DNA of 64,000 bases from RPQJ01 sp963846885 (GTDB lineage Bacteria; Pseudomonadota; Gammaproteobacteria; Steroidobacterales; Steroidobacteraceae): NCBI GenBank assembly GCA_963846885.1, contig CAWJXS010000019.1, positions 89,591 to 153,590 on the forward strand, written 5' to 3'. The notes beneath the pieces were generated by a model that saw nothing but the letters and a program-made list of their open reading frames with translations, was not told where the DNA came from and did no database searches. Made by a program: the position numbers and the translations under genes. This document shows positions 55,355-64,000 of this stretch, piece after piece. Numbering within the stretch: position 1 is the first letter of the stretch; each line of letters starts with the position of its first letter.

Positions 55355-55978
55355 TCAATCGCCGTCATTCGCCTCGTGGACCGCCGCGATCACGCCGACC
55401 ACTGCCGCGCCGATGACGATGCCGCGCATGAGATCGTCATTGTCATCGTCGTTGTCGTGACGGTTGCGGCTGTAGTACCGATTCACGTAGTCGTATTCGT
55501 TCCAGTACCTGCCGTCCCGATACCAGCGCCGGTAGTCACGGTAATAGCCATCGTGCAGGTGCGCGACGTGGCGAGCGTCGCGACAGGGCTTGCCGCCTGG
55601 ATGGTAGTGCGCGCCGCTGCCGCCATAGTCGTTCGAGTCGTGCCGCCGACCATCGGCGTAATAGTAGCGAGCGTCGCGGTAGTACCCGGGTGCCGGTGAC
55701 CCGTACCTGTCGTCCCGCTCCCCGCGAATTTCGTTGCGCGCCTCGAAACGTTCGCGACTGACCTCACGCCGGCCTTCGCGCGTCTCATGCAATACGCAGT
55801 CGCGGGTTTTGCACGGCCGTATTTCGCGAGCCGCCTCGCGTTTCTCATGCTGGACGCTGCGCGCGCCTTCACGCATTTCGCGTCGCACCTCCTTCGGGTC
55901 CGCGCCGGCCACCATCGGCACGATCGAGGCGCAGCCAAGAAAAACCAAGGTGGCCGCCAATGACTTTCGCATCTTCAC
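55355..55978 (-). CDS. Exported charged protein of unknown function
   Basis: 207 residues. Signal sequence LAATLVFLGCASIVPMVAGA. Then an Arg/Glu-rich helical part (EVRREMREGARSVQHEKREA) and a Tyr/Arg/Asp/Gly-rich middle (YYRDARYYYADGRRHD). The end is a short hydrophobic GIVIGAAVVGVIAAVHEA. Such repeats of charged and tyrosine residues are common in uncharacterised proteobacterial envelope proteins. The terminal glycine-containing helix might insert in a membrane. It faces the OPT gene across the repeat block. Confidence 0.65.
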   Translation of the reverse strand: MKMRKSLAATLVFLGCASIVPMVAGADPKEVRREMREGARSVQHEKREAAREIRPCKTRDCVLHETREGRREVSRERFEARNEIRGERDDRYGSPAPGYYRDARYYYADGRRHDSNDYGGSGAHYHPGGKPCRDARHVAHLHDGYYRDYRRWYRDGRYWNEYDYVNRYYSRNRHDNDDDNDDLMRGIVIGAAVVGVIAAVHEANDGD

Positions 55979-56172
55979 GTCGTTGATCCTCCATTTGCCC
56001 GGGTTCCTGGCACGGCCTCAAACAGTCGACGCCTTGGCGGTGCGGTTCTACGCCGCGGTCATCGACTCGGGGCCCTGGAATAGAGAACGCGACATGCGGC
56101 GAAAGGTTGACGCGATATCGCGGAGCGGCTGGGATAAACTGGGGTCTCCCGACCTGCGACGGTTTGCGCGCC

Positions 56173-57255
56173 ATGCTCACTCACATCGTCTTCTTCGTGC
56201 TCGGTCTCGGCGCCCTGGTGCTCGGGGCCGAGTTGCTGGTGCGAGGCGCCTCCAAGATCGCGCTGTCCCTCGGCATTTCGCCGCTGGTGGTGGGCCTGAC
56301 GATCGTCGCGCTGGGCACCAGCTCGCCGGAGATCGCGGTGTCGGTTGGCGCAGCGCTCGGCGGACAGACCGACATCGCGGTCGGCAACGTCATGGGCAGC
56401 AACATCTTCAACGTGTTGTTCATCCTTGGCCTCAGCGCCGTGATCACGCCGCTCGTAGTGCACTCGCAGATCATCCGCCAGGAAGTTCCGATCATGATCG
56501 GCGCCTCGCTGATCCTTGCGGTGATGATCGTCGGCGGCCAGCTGAGCCGCATCGAGGCCGCGCTGCTGCTGGCGCTGCTGATCGCCTACGTCATTTTCCT
56601 GGTGCGTCAATCGCGCGCCGAGACCAAGGAGATCCGCGACGAATACGAGACCGGCGTGCGGCGCGCGGGCACGTGGGATGGCCACTGGGCCGTGCAGGGG
56701 CTCCTGATCGTCGTGGGCCTCGGGCTCCTGGTGCTGGGCTCGAACTGGCTGGTGGACGCGGCAGTGGCGTTCGCGCGCGCGTTCGGCGTCAGCGACCTCG
56801 TGATCGGCCTCACGATCATCGCGGCCGGCACATCGATGCCGGAGGTGGCGACGTCCGTGCTGGCGGCGATCCGCGGCGAGCGCGACATCGCGGTGGGTAA
56901 CGTGATCGGCAGCAACACCTTCAACATCCTGGGCTGCCTCGGGCTGTCGGGACTGGTGAGCCGCAGCGGCCTCGACATCGCTCCCGCCGTCATGAACTTC
57001 GACATATGGGTCATGATCGCGGTCGCGGTCGCGTGCCTGCCGGTGTTCCTGTTTGGTCGCCGCATCGGGCGCCGCCGCGGACTGTTGTTCCTCGGTTACT
57101 ACGCGGTATACGTCGTGTACCTGGTCCTGGGCGCGCAACAGCACGATGCGCTCGAGGAATTCTCCGCCGTGATGTTGAGCTTCGTGCTGCCGATCACGAT
57201 CGTGACGCTCGTCGCGATGGTGATCCGCGAAAAGCAGTCAGCCAGCGACGGCTAG
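56173..57255 (+). CDS. Calcium/sodium antiporter (CaCA family, YrbG-like)
   Basis: 360 residues from ATG 56173; the frame is open further upstream but without family sequence. Two homologous halves each carry an alpha repeat: GTSSPEIAVS with GNVMGSNIFN in the first, and GTSMPEVATS with GNVIGSNTFN in the second. These hold the acidic Ca-binding residues. About ten helices in total. It exchanges Ca2+ for Na+ or H+ across the inner membrane. No regulatory element stands out upstream. Confidence 0.9.
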   Translation: MLTHIVFFVLGLGALVLGAELLVRGASKIALSLGISPLVVGLTIVALGTSSPEIAVSVGAALGGQTDIAVGNVMGSNIFNVLFILGLSAVITPLVVHSQIIRQEVPIMIGASLILAVMIVGGQLSRIEAALLLALLIAYVIFLVRQSRAETKEIRDEYETGVRRAGTWDGHWAVQGLLIVVGLGLLVLGSNWLVDAAVAFARAFGVSDLVIGLTIIAAGTSMPEVATSVLAAIRGERDIAVGNVIGSNTFNILGCLGLSGLVSRSGLDIAPAVMNFDIWVMIAVAVACLPVFLFGRRIGRRRGLLFLGYYAVYVVYLVLGAQQHDALEEFSAVMLSFVLPITIVTLVAMVIREKQSASDG

Positions 57256-57307
57256 GCCGGCCGCTGCCCGAACTGGCGGGCCGCCAACCGACATGGCCTG
57301 ACACTTG

Positions 57308-57529
57308 TCAGGCGTCTTCCGCTGCCCAGAGCAGCTGGAACTCCAGTTCCTGCTGGCTGCCGCTCCGCTCGTGCTCGATGTTGAATACGGCGCTTGCAGG
57401 AATGCGCAGCCGTTCGCCGGCGACCTGGATGGTAAATGCCTGCTCGGATTCGATGGCGTCGGCCAGGCGGCGCAGCTTGGCTACGAATTGGGCGCGGCTG
57501 TAGGCCTTCGTAAGGTCGCGGTCTGTCAT
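57308..57529 (-). CDS. Amphi-Trp domain protein
   Basis: 73 residues from ATG 57529, overlapping the glpD stop (ATGA). The sequence AQFVAKLRRLADAIESEQAF, then AGERLRIPASAVFNIEHERS, ending ELEFQLLWAAED, is the amphi-Trp domain pattern with its final acidic-Trp strand. The domain is found mostly in small proteins of archaea and bacteria with no known function. Its conservation downstream of glpD here is purely positional. Confidence 0.75.
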   Translation of the reverse strand: MTDRDLTKAYSRAQFVAKLRRLADAIESEQAFTIQVAGERLRIPASAVFNIEHERSGSQQELEFQLLWAAEDA

Positions 57530-59042
57530 GAAGTGTTCCTTGAAGATAATGAGAGCCAGTCGTCCAGCGCAGTCACGCTGCCGGCGGCCAGGTGCAGGCC
57601 GAGCTTGCTGCGGCGGAACAGGATGTCCTCGGCCGTGACCGCGAATTCCACACTGCGCAGGTAGGCGATCTCGCGCTCGTACAGGCCGGGCAGCACCTCT
57701 GCCCCAAGATCGGCCGTTCCCAGGCAACCCTCCAGCACTCGCTGCATGCGCGTGCCGTACGCCCGCGCGTACCGCTGCAGCAGCGCGGGTTCCAGCCAGG
57801 AATAGCGCGCACGCATCTCCGCGAGGAAACGCTCGAAGTCGCCATCCGGCATGTCGCCACCCGGCAGCGGAACCGGCGCCGTCCATGCACCCCTGGTATT
57901 GCCCAGCACGGGCGCGATCGAGTCGACGACGGTCTCCGCCAGCTTGCGGTAAGTCGTGAGTTTGCCGCCGTAGATCGACAGCAGTGGCGGGCCGGCGCGA
58001 TCGAAGTCGAGCACGTAATCGCGCGTCACGCTCTTGGGGTCGTCCTGCGAGGCTGCCAGCAACGGGCGCAGGCCGGCAAACGTCCAGACCACGTCGTGCG
58101 CGGCGAGGTCGCGCTGGAAGTACCGGTTGGCCATCTCCAGCAGGTAGGCCTGCTCTGCGGCGGCGATGGCGGGATGCGCAAGGTCACCCGTGTACTCGCT
58201 CTCGGTCGTGCCGATCAGCGTGAACTCGCCCTCGTAGGGCAGCGGCGAAGACGATCCGGCCATCGGGCGCCTGGAAGATGTACGCGAACTCGTGGTCGAA
58301 AAGCCTGCGCACCACGATGTGGCTGCCGCGGATCATGCGTGGATGATGGCGCGCGGGCGTGGGTGTGCATGCGTCCAGGAACTGGGCGACCCAGGGTCCT
58401 GCGGCATTGACGACCAGCCGTGCTCGTAACGTCCGCTCAGCGCCGGTCGCGCTGCGCAGCGTGGCGATCCACGCATCGCCGTCGCGGCTGCAGCGCCACG
58501 CAAGCCGTGCGGGTGAGCACGTCGGCGCCGCGCTCACGCGCGTCGACCGCATTGATCGCTACGAGCCGCGCGTCGTCCACCCAGCCGTCGGAATACTCGA
58601 AGCCCTTGCGGTAGCGCGCTTCGAGGGGCTGGCCCGCCGGGTGGCTGCGCAGGTCGATGGCGCGCGAAGCCGGCAGCCGCTTGCGCCGGGCCAGGTGGTC
58701 GTAGAGCAACAGGCCCGCGCGGATCATCCAGGCAGGGCGCAAATGCGAGTCGTGCGGCAGCACGAAACGCAGTGGCCAGGCCAGGTGCGGCGCCGCTGCC
58801 AGCAGCACTTCGCGTTCCTGCAGCGATTTGCGCACCAGGATGAAGTCGTAGTACTCGAGGTAACGCAGGCCGCCGTGGACGAGCTTGGTGCTGGCGCTGG
58901 ACGTGTGCGACGCGAGGTCGTGCTGCTCGCACAGCACCGTCGATAAACCGCGCCCCGCCGCATCGCGTGCGACACCTGCGCCGTTGATGCCGCCACCGAC
59001 GACGAGGACGTCGCAGCGATCCCTGGGTGGGGTCATCGCCAT
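57526..59042 (-). CDS. glpD: Glycerol-3-phosphate dehydrogenase (aerobic), two frameshifts
   Basis: From ATG 59042 (ATGA overlap with the NamZ-like gene) the protein starts MAMTPPRDRCDVLVVGGGIN, with the FAD motif GGGINGAGVARDAAGRGLST and SSASTKLVHGGLRYLEYYDF. The middle (LVVNAAGPWVAQFLDA, MIRGSHIVV) and the C-terminal part (IYGGKLTTYRKLAE) are in two other frames. An extra C near 58490 and an extra base near 58244 account for both switches, and the length is 3n+2. Repaired, the enzyme has about 504 residues. It oxidises glycerol-3-phosphate to DHAP at the membrane, giving electrons to quinone. Apart from the shifts every motif is intact, so error is likelier than decay. Confidence 0.85.
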
Positions 59043-60248
59043 CAACGATAGAGCAGCACGTCGGCGCGCTGCGCGTTCCATGCTGCTTCGTCAGCGACCG
59101 TGAGGGTCTCGAGGTCGCCGGGCGTGGCCGTGCGGTCGTCGACCCACTCGCGCAGCAACTCGCTGCCGTTGATCAAGTCGATCGCGAGGCGGTCGTGCTC
59201 GTATTCGTAGGCGAAGTCGCGCCACAGGTCGTATTCGGGCCGCAGGTTGCGCAGAGCCTTGAAAGCCAGCGCCTGCAGTCGCCAGGGCTGGAATGCGACG
59301 TGATCGTACGAGCCGTCCTCGACGTGTGTCTGCAACCCGGCACAGAGCAGGCCCTTGTGCTTGTGGAACGTCGGCTCGAACCAGCAGGCGCGCAGCCTGC
59401 AACCCGCGACCCAGGCTGGCGCGAGCCGGTGCATTTCCGCGAGGAGGGCGTCGATGTCCAGGCCAGGAGCGCCAAAAAGCTCGAGCGGTCGCGTGGTGCC
59501 GCGGCCTTCGGACAGGGTGGTCCCCTCCAGCATCACCGTGCCGGGGTAACAGCGCGCCATCGACAGGTTCGGCGCATTGGGGCTCGGGTTGACCCAGGTG
59601 CGCTCGCCCAGCGGCCAACCGAATCCGGGCGCCGCAGCAGGCTGCCAACCGGCCATCTCGATCACGCGATAATCCACGTCCAGCTGGTACCGCTGCACGA
59701 ACCAGCGCCCCATCTCGCCGAGCGTAAGGCCATGACGCATCGGCATTTCGCCGGCGCCCACGAAGCTCTCCCAGCCCGGCCGCAGGCTCAGGCCTTCGAC
59801 GGGACGGCCGATGGGATTGGGGCGATCGAGCACCCACACGCTTTTGCCGAGCCGCGCACCCGCTTCGAGGACGTAGCGCAGCGTCGTGATGAAGGTATAG
59901 ATGCGGCAACCCAGGTCCTGCAGGTCGACCAGCAGCACGTCGAACGTGTCCAGCATCGCAGGCGTCGGACGCCGCACCTCGCCATACAGGCTGAACACGG
60001 GAATGCCGAGCCGGGGGTCGTTGAAATCCGGGCGACTCCACCATGTTGTCCTGCTTGTCGCCGCGCAGGCCGTGCTGCGGCCCGAAAGCCGCTGTCAGCC
60101 GCACGTCGTCGAGCGCGGCCAGTGCATCGAGCGAATGCGTGAGCCCGGCGGTGACCGACGCGGGATGCGCGAGCAGCGCTACGCGACGACCATGCAGGTC
60201 CGCGCGCAAGGCGGGTTCTGCACACAGCCGGTCGATGCCGAACTGCAT
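59042..60248 (-). CDS. NamZ-like exo-beta-N-acetylmuramidase (DUF1343), one frameshift
   Basis: From ATG 60248 (ATGA overlap upstream) the protein starts MQFGIDRLCAEPALRADLHG and runs to QHGLRGDKQDNMVESP. The continuation FSLYGEVRRPTPAMLDTFDV, LDRPNPIGRPVEGLSL and YPGTVMLEGTTLSEGRGTTR is one base out of frame. The CCC in GAGTCGCCCGGATTTC (60030-60032 as GGG on the plus strand) needs only CC to restore the family's ESPDFNDP. The length, 3n+1, agrees. Relatives remove terminal N-acetylmuramic acid from peptidoglycan chains. No signal peptide is visible, so it may act in the cytoplasm on recycled sugars. Confidence 0.83.
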
Positions 60249-60859
60249 CAGGCGGGATTCCGCACGGCTTCCCGCAGCAGGTCGGTGGTGCCGGCCGGCT
60301 GCGTGCCCACCTGCAGCACGAAGCCCAGCCGGTGATGAAAGTCGGGCAGGGCGGAGGGGTGCGTGAGCGCCCAGTACGTGAGGCGTCCGTCTTTTTCCTC
60401 GATGATCGCAGCCGCACCTGCGCGCAATGGCGATCCAGGCAGTGGCATCGGCAACTCCGCCAGGTAAGTCACCGCCTCGAGCACCAGGCCGCGGCCCATG
60501 GGCCGCACTGCGACGCGTGGCGGGCGTCGTACTTCGAGCGGCGTCATGCCGCGGCGATAAGCGACGAAGCCATACATCGCCCATTCGGTCGAGGGCGAGA
60601 AATTCAGTTCGCAATACGCTTCGCTGTCTGGCAGGCCGACGAAGACCTCGAAGCAGGTGTGGCGCCAAAGCTCGTCCGTGCGGACGGACGGGCGCAGCGG
60701 CGGCAATACCACCTGCGCCATTTCAGCGTCGAGCACAAAACGTACGGCGAGCTTGCCGGCGCCGCCGATGCGTGCGCTGGCGGTCAGGCCGCGTACGGCG
60801 GAACTCGGGCTGGAGGGGTGACAGGCGAGGGCGACGGTCTGTGGCTGCGTCTTTCTCAT
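60248..60859 (-). CDS. DOMON-like domain protein
   Basis: 203 residues. LWRHTCFEVFVGLPDSEAYC followed by ELNFSPSTEWAMYGFVAYRR is the core of the DOMON-like (carbohydrate-binding 9-like) group found in single-domain bacterial proteins. LTYWALTHPSALPDFHHRLG comes later. DOMON folds bind heme or sugars; which applies here is not known. No signal peptide. Its stop overlaps the start of the NamZ-like gene, so it heads the DOMON-NamZ-GlpD-amphi-Trp operon. Confidence 0.75.
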   Translation of the reverse strand: MRKTQPQTVALACHPSSPSSAVRGLTASARIGGAGKLAVRFVLDAEMAQVVLPPLRPSVRTDELWRHTCFEVFVGLPDSEAYCELNFSPSTEWAMYGFVAYRRGMTPLEVRRPPRVAVRPMGRGLVLEAVTYLAELPMPLPGSPLRAGAAAIIEEKDGRLTYWALTHPSALPDFHHRLGFVLQVGTQPAGTTDLLREAVRNPA

Positions 60860-61070
60860 CGGACCGATTCTAATTGGAGTGGCTCAGATTGGCTCGATCA
60901 ACGTCGGGTCGGGCCGTTCCATCCAGGGGAGGACGGCCCCGGCGAGGTGTCTGCAGGCGCACGTTGGCGTGTTCGCTGACGCATGCCGGTACCTTAACGC
61001 ACAGACTTAACATCCCGCTGCTCTTACTGTGTGTGGGTAGGTCGGACGCCCTGGGTCCCGGCGTGCAAAC

Positions 61071-61076
61071 AAGGAG
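61071..61076 (+). promoter_or_regulatory. Ribosome binding site of the CVNH-repeat gene
   Basis: AAGGAG lies six bases before ATG 61083. It fixes the start of the repeat protein in a region where other frames are also open. Confidence 0.6.
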
Positions 61077-61082
61077 AGTTTC

Positions 61083-62311
61083 ATGAAAATCACGGGTGGG
61101 TCGCCAAGGCGCTTCGCGCCATTGTTCGTCATGGCGGTGTTGGCCGTCGTCTCGCCCCCTGCCGCCGCCCAAACCGCCATGCCGGGTGGTGAGTGGCGTC
61201 AGACCTGCGAGGATGCCTCCATTCGCAACGGCATGTTGTATGCGCGATGCCGGCAGGACAACGGCCAGTATCGCTCGACATCCGCGCTGCTCCTGGACAC
61301 GTGCCAAGGCTACAGTAATCGCAACGGGCAACTCTACTGCGAAAGAGGCGGCCAGCAGGCCAATTCGCGTTGGGGCGGTTCGTTCGGCGAGTCGTGCCGT
61401 GACATTTCCGTGGACAAGCACGGCCGGCTGAGCGCCACCTGTCGCAGGGAAAACGGCAAGTCCAATCGCACCAACCTCACCCCCAGCCAGTGTCCGAGCT
61501 ACAGGGCAGGCAACAACAACGGCAAACTCGTCTGCGAAACGCAAAGCAACGCAGGGAGAGGTTGGGAAGGGTCGTTCAAGGAATCCTGCCGCGAAATCTC
61601 CGTGAATTCATCCGGCACACTCACGGCCACGTGCCAGGCGATGAATGGCAACTGGCAGCGCAGCAGCCTCGAAGCGCGCAACTGCAATGGCCTTCGGGCT
61701 GGCAACAACAACGGCCGGTTGGTCTGCGAATCGCAGGGCAACACCAGCAACCGCTGGGAGGGCTCGTTCGCGCAATCGTGCCGCGACATCTCCATGAATT
61801 CATCCGGCACACTCACGGCCACGTGCCAGGCGATGAATGGCAACTGGCAGCGCAGCAGCCTCGACGCGCGCAACTGCAGTGGCATCGGGCCGGCAACAAC
61901 AACGGCCAGCTGGTCTGCGAATCGCAGGGCAACACCAGCAACCGCTGGGAGGGCTCGTTCGCGCAGTCGTGCCGCGACATCTCCATGAATTCGTCGGGGA
62001 CACTCACGGCCACGTGCCAGGCGATGAATGGCAACTGGCAGCGCACCAGCCTCGACGCGCGCAACTGCAATGGCCTCAGGGCCGGCAACAACAACGGCCA
62101 GCTGGTCTGCGAATCGCAGGGCAACACCAGCAACCGCTGGGAGGGCTCGTTCGCGCAATCCTGCCGCGACATCTCCATGAATTCGTCGGGGACACTCACG
62201 GCCACGTGCCAGACGATGAACGGCAACTGGCAGCGCACCAGCCTCGACGCGCGCAACTGCAATGGCCTCAGGGCCGGCAACAACAACGGCCAGCTGGTCT
62301 GCGAGCGCTAA
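61083..62311 (+). CDS. Secreted protein of six cyanovirin-N homology (CVNH) repeats, one frameshift
   Basis: Signal peptide to about residue 29 (LAVVSPPAAAQ). Six CVNH-type units follow, each with S/TCxxx, TC and LxC landmarks: GEWRQTCEDASIRNG first, then SFGESCRDISVDKHGRLSAT, then four close copies around SFAQSCRDISMNSSGTLTAT. In DNA the last copies repeat every 192 bases (starts at 61734, 61925 and 62117). The 61734-61925 unit is 191 bases, lacking one base in GGCATCGGGCC (about 61886) where sister copies read GGCCTCAGGGCC. Corrected, the protein has 409 residues. CVNH domains bind high-mannose and related glycans, so it is probably an exported multivalent lectin. Confidence 0.8.
61734..62308 (+). 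repeat. 192-base tandem repeats encoding CVNH units
   Basis: Three nearly identical 191-192-base units begin with CAGGGCAACACCAGCAACCG at 61734, 61925 and 62117, and a more divergent unit precedes them at about 61540. Differences are few and mostly at third positions, which means recent duplication or gene conversion. Such repeats are prone to copy-number change. Confidence 0.85.
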
Positions 62312-62481
62312 GCGCCGCTGACCCGGTTGCTGTCGTCGACGAGGCGGCAGCAACCGGTCGAGGGGGGTGAGAGGCCCCCGCTGCAGCCGCAGGGCAGCAG
62401 GGCCAGGTTCTCTGGGCCCGCCAGCCGCCGCGATGCGCTACGATTCGACCGGTCGCGATGCGCGGCACGAGAGGATTGGGA

Positions 62482-63151
62482 ATGCAGCCTGCGAGCCTGT
62501 CGATCGTGGTGTGCGCGGCCGCGGTCGCGGGGCTGTTGTACGCCGAGCGGCGCGAATCGCAGGCCGGCAAATGGCTGACCAAGCCGGTGGCCTCGTTCGC
62601 GTTCCTGGCGGTCGCCATTTTCAGTGGCGCCCTGGACTCGGACTACGGTCGCCTGATCCTGCTTGGCCTCGCGCTCTGCCTGCTCGGCGACCTGTTGTTG
62701 ATACCCGAGGGTCGCGCCAACGTCTTCCGTCTGGGCGTGTTCGCGTTTCTCGCCGGGCACGTGGCGTTTGCAGGCGCATTTCTCACGCAGCCGCGCAGCG
62801 CAACCTGGCTGGCGCTGGCAGCCGCTCGCGCTGGGGCTCGTCTTGTGGCGCGTCTGGCGCTGGCTGAGCCCCTCGTTGCCGGGCGACATGCGGTTGCCGG
62901 TGCAGGCCTATTTTTTCGTGATTGCCGCGATGACCGCGTTGGCCTGTGCGGTCACGGGGGCAGGCGGTAGCGCGCTCGTCGCGGCCGGTGCGGTCGCGTT
63001 CACGGCATCCGACATTTCGGTTGCGCGCGATCGCTTCGTGCGGCACGAGTTCGTGAATCGCGCGTGGGGCCTGCCGCTCTACTATCTTGCACAAGTGCTG
63101 CTTGCCCTGAGCCCTGCTGCCCTGCCCGCGCTCGGCGGCGGGAGCGGCTGA
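62482..63151 (+). CDS. YhhN/TMEM86 family (lysoplasmalogenase-like) membrane protein, one frameshift
   Basis: From ATG 62482 with GAGAGG upstream, the protein reads MQPASLSIVVCAAAVAGLLY, KPVASFAFLAVAIFSGALDS, then LCLLGDLLLIP and FRLGVFAFLAGHVAFAGAF. The second half (LGLVLWRVWRWLSPSLPGDM, AYFFVIAAMTALACAV, FTASDISVARDRFV) is one base out of frame. An extra base in GCAGCCGCTCGCG (about 62820) explains it, and the length is 3n+1. The SDI/SVARDRF end is a YhhN signature. Mammalian relatives hydrolyse lysoplasmalogen; bacterial function is open. The next gene starts 3 bases after its stop. Confidence 0.8.
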
Positions 63152-63154
63152 ACC

Positions 63155-63835
63155 ATGCTGCAACCCGATGAATCATTGCCGGTCGTGCCACGGGTGCCAG
63201 CGCCCTGGTCGCTGCGTGGTCATGCCTGGATGGTGGTCATGCGCCTGCCCAAGGACGCTCCCGCGCGGACGGCGTTCGTGCCGCAGGCGTTGCAGCCAAC
63301 CCTGAAGGCGGCATTCTCGGTGTTGATGTGCGTGGTGTACGACGAGGCGCCGTGCGGCCCGTACCGCGAGCTGCTGTTCATTCCGGGCACGATGAACTTC
63401 GGCGATGCGCGCTACCCCTCGATCAGCCGCATTCTCGTTTCCACGTGGGACAGCGTGGTGAACGGCCGGGTGAACTGGGGTATCCCCAAGGACCGGGCCA
63501 GTTTCGACTGGGTGCGCGCAGACGACCTCGATCGCTGGCGCGTAACGGATGCAGATAGGGAACTCTGCGCGATCGACTTCACCGCCCCGACCGGACTGCG
63601 CTTGCCACTGCGATCGTCATGGACGCCAGGCAAGTTCGGCACGCTCGCGCAGCGTCTGGGCGGGCGCACGTATTACTGCCGTCCACAGGCGACCGGCAGC
63701 ATGCGGTTGTGCCGGGTACGGCACTGGCAGTTCGACGCCAGCCTGTTTCCGGACTTGTCGCGTGCCAGCGTGCTGGCGGCCCTGCGTATCGAGGATTTTC
63801 GCATGACCTTTCCGGTCGCGCAGGTCGTCGACTGA
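63155..63835 (+). CDS. Acetoacetate decarboxylase-like fold protein
   Basis: 226 residues. PYRELLFIPGTMNFG, then SRILVSTWDSVVNGRVNWGI with PKDRASFDW match the acetoacetate decarboxylase-like superfamily. The catalytic Lys of the true decarboxylase cannot be assigned with confidence, although K in GIPKDRA lies in the usual neighbourhood. Many members are of unknown function or act on aldol-type chemistry. It is coupled to the YhhN gene (3-base gap). Confidence 0.75.
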   Translation: MLQPDESLPVVPRVPAPWSLRGHAWMVVMRLPKDAPARTAFVPQALQPTLKAAFSVLMCVVYDEAPCGPYRELLFIPGTMNFGDARYPSISRILVSTWDSVVNGRVNWGIPKDRASFDWVRADDLDRWRVTDADRELCAIDFTAPTGLRLPLRSSWTPGKFGTLAQRLGGRTYYCRPQATGSMRLCRVRHWQFDASLFPDLSRASVLAALRIEDFRMTFPVAQVVD

Positions 63836-63843
63836 CTCGCGCG

Positions 63844-63885
63844 GGGTGCAGGGCGGGTCCGTCCCTGTGACGCCGCCCCGCACCC
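63844..63885. terminator. Bidirectional hairpin between convergent genes
   Basis: GGGTGCAGGGCGG (63844-63856) pairs with CCGCCCCGCACCC (63873-63885) with one mismatch, loop 16 bases. It lies between the decarboxylase-like gene and a gene end on the other strand, as expected for a shared terminator. No T tract follows. Confidence 0.4.
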
Positions 63886-63912
63886 GGCATCAAACTCACT
63901 TTCTGCGCGAAC

Positions 63913-64000
63913 TCAACCTGCGCGATGCGCGGCGCTGGTCTGATGCAGCGCCTGCACCTCGTGGCTGCCCACCTTGTCGACCGCGCGGTTCAGCGTGCTT
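63913..64000 (-). CDS. C-terminal end of an unidentified gene, cut by the window edge
   Basis: Minus-strand frame entering at the edge reads STLNRAVDKVGSHEVQALHQ and stops at a TGA at 63913-63915. Composition looks coding and helical. Too short to assign. Confidence 0.35.
   Translation of the reverse strand, partial: STLNRAVDKVGSHEVQALHQTSAAHRAG

Overview
The window is high-GC bacterial chromosomal DNA with tightly packed genes, many joined by ATGA overlaps. TonB-dependent receptors, a TRAP transporter, a CadC-like regulator with tetratricopeptides, an OmpW-like barrel, NadA/NadB, GlpK/GlpD and remnants of phasin and DUF3309 genes point to a Gram-negative proteobacterium. A high-GC gammaproteobacterium of the Xanthomonadales/Nevskiales/Steroidobacterales type is my best guess, from gene content only. 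I see no phage, integrase, insertion sequence, CRISPR array, tRNA or rRNA.

Layout. Bases 1-2.9 kb are degenerate, with remains of a DUF3309 gene and a phasin gene broken by shifts and stops. From 16.9 kb down to 2.8 kb ten minus-strand genes form one apparent operon. It holds a secreted M3-like peptidase, a class III aminotransferase, a P5C-dehydrogenase-like aldehyde dehydrogenase, a two-subunit CoA-transferase, a second aminotransferase, an APC permease, a secreted M14-DUF885 double peptidase, an AmpG-like transporter and a sterol-desaturase-family protein. It reads as a route from peptides to amino acids to acyl-CoA. Next come a retropepsin-like protease (17 kb), an amino-acid permease, a TRAP system (20-23.4 kb) with a flavodoxin-like protein, a ScyD/ScyE-family protein and a wHTH-TPR regulator (25 kb).

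At 27-31 kb lie a glycerophosphodiesterase and mtnP-mtnA-class II aldolase, the gene set of the methylthioadenosine 'DHAP shunt'. They are followed by a YqhA-family protein, a PAS histidine kinase, a TonB receptor with a TPR-sulfotransferase, a second TonB receptor, and nadA-nadB (39.6-42.2 kb). The 42-49 kb stretch carries an S10 peptidase, a MAPEG protein, a saccharopine-dehydrogenase-like reductase, small envelope proteins, an Hpt protein, a monoacylglycerol-lipase-like hydrolase and an outer-membrane barrel.

Glycerol kinase (51.5-53 kb) precedes a 777-residue protein joining a desaturase domain, a class A beta-lactamase-like serine hydrolase and a golvesin-like domain. An OPT transporter is followed by a structured repeat block (54.98-55.34 kb). 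The right end has a Ca/Na exchanger, an operon of DOMON-like, NamZ, GlpD and amphi-Trp proteins, a secreted protein of six cyanovirin-N-type repeats, a YhhN protein and an acetoacetate-decarboxylase-like protein.

About ten otherwise well-conserved genes carry single-base frameshifts, nearly all +1 and several in short homopolymers. This looks more like sequencing or assembly error than decay. Those genes are annotated over their full extent with the shift noted.
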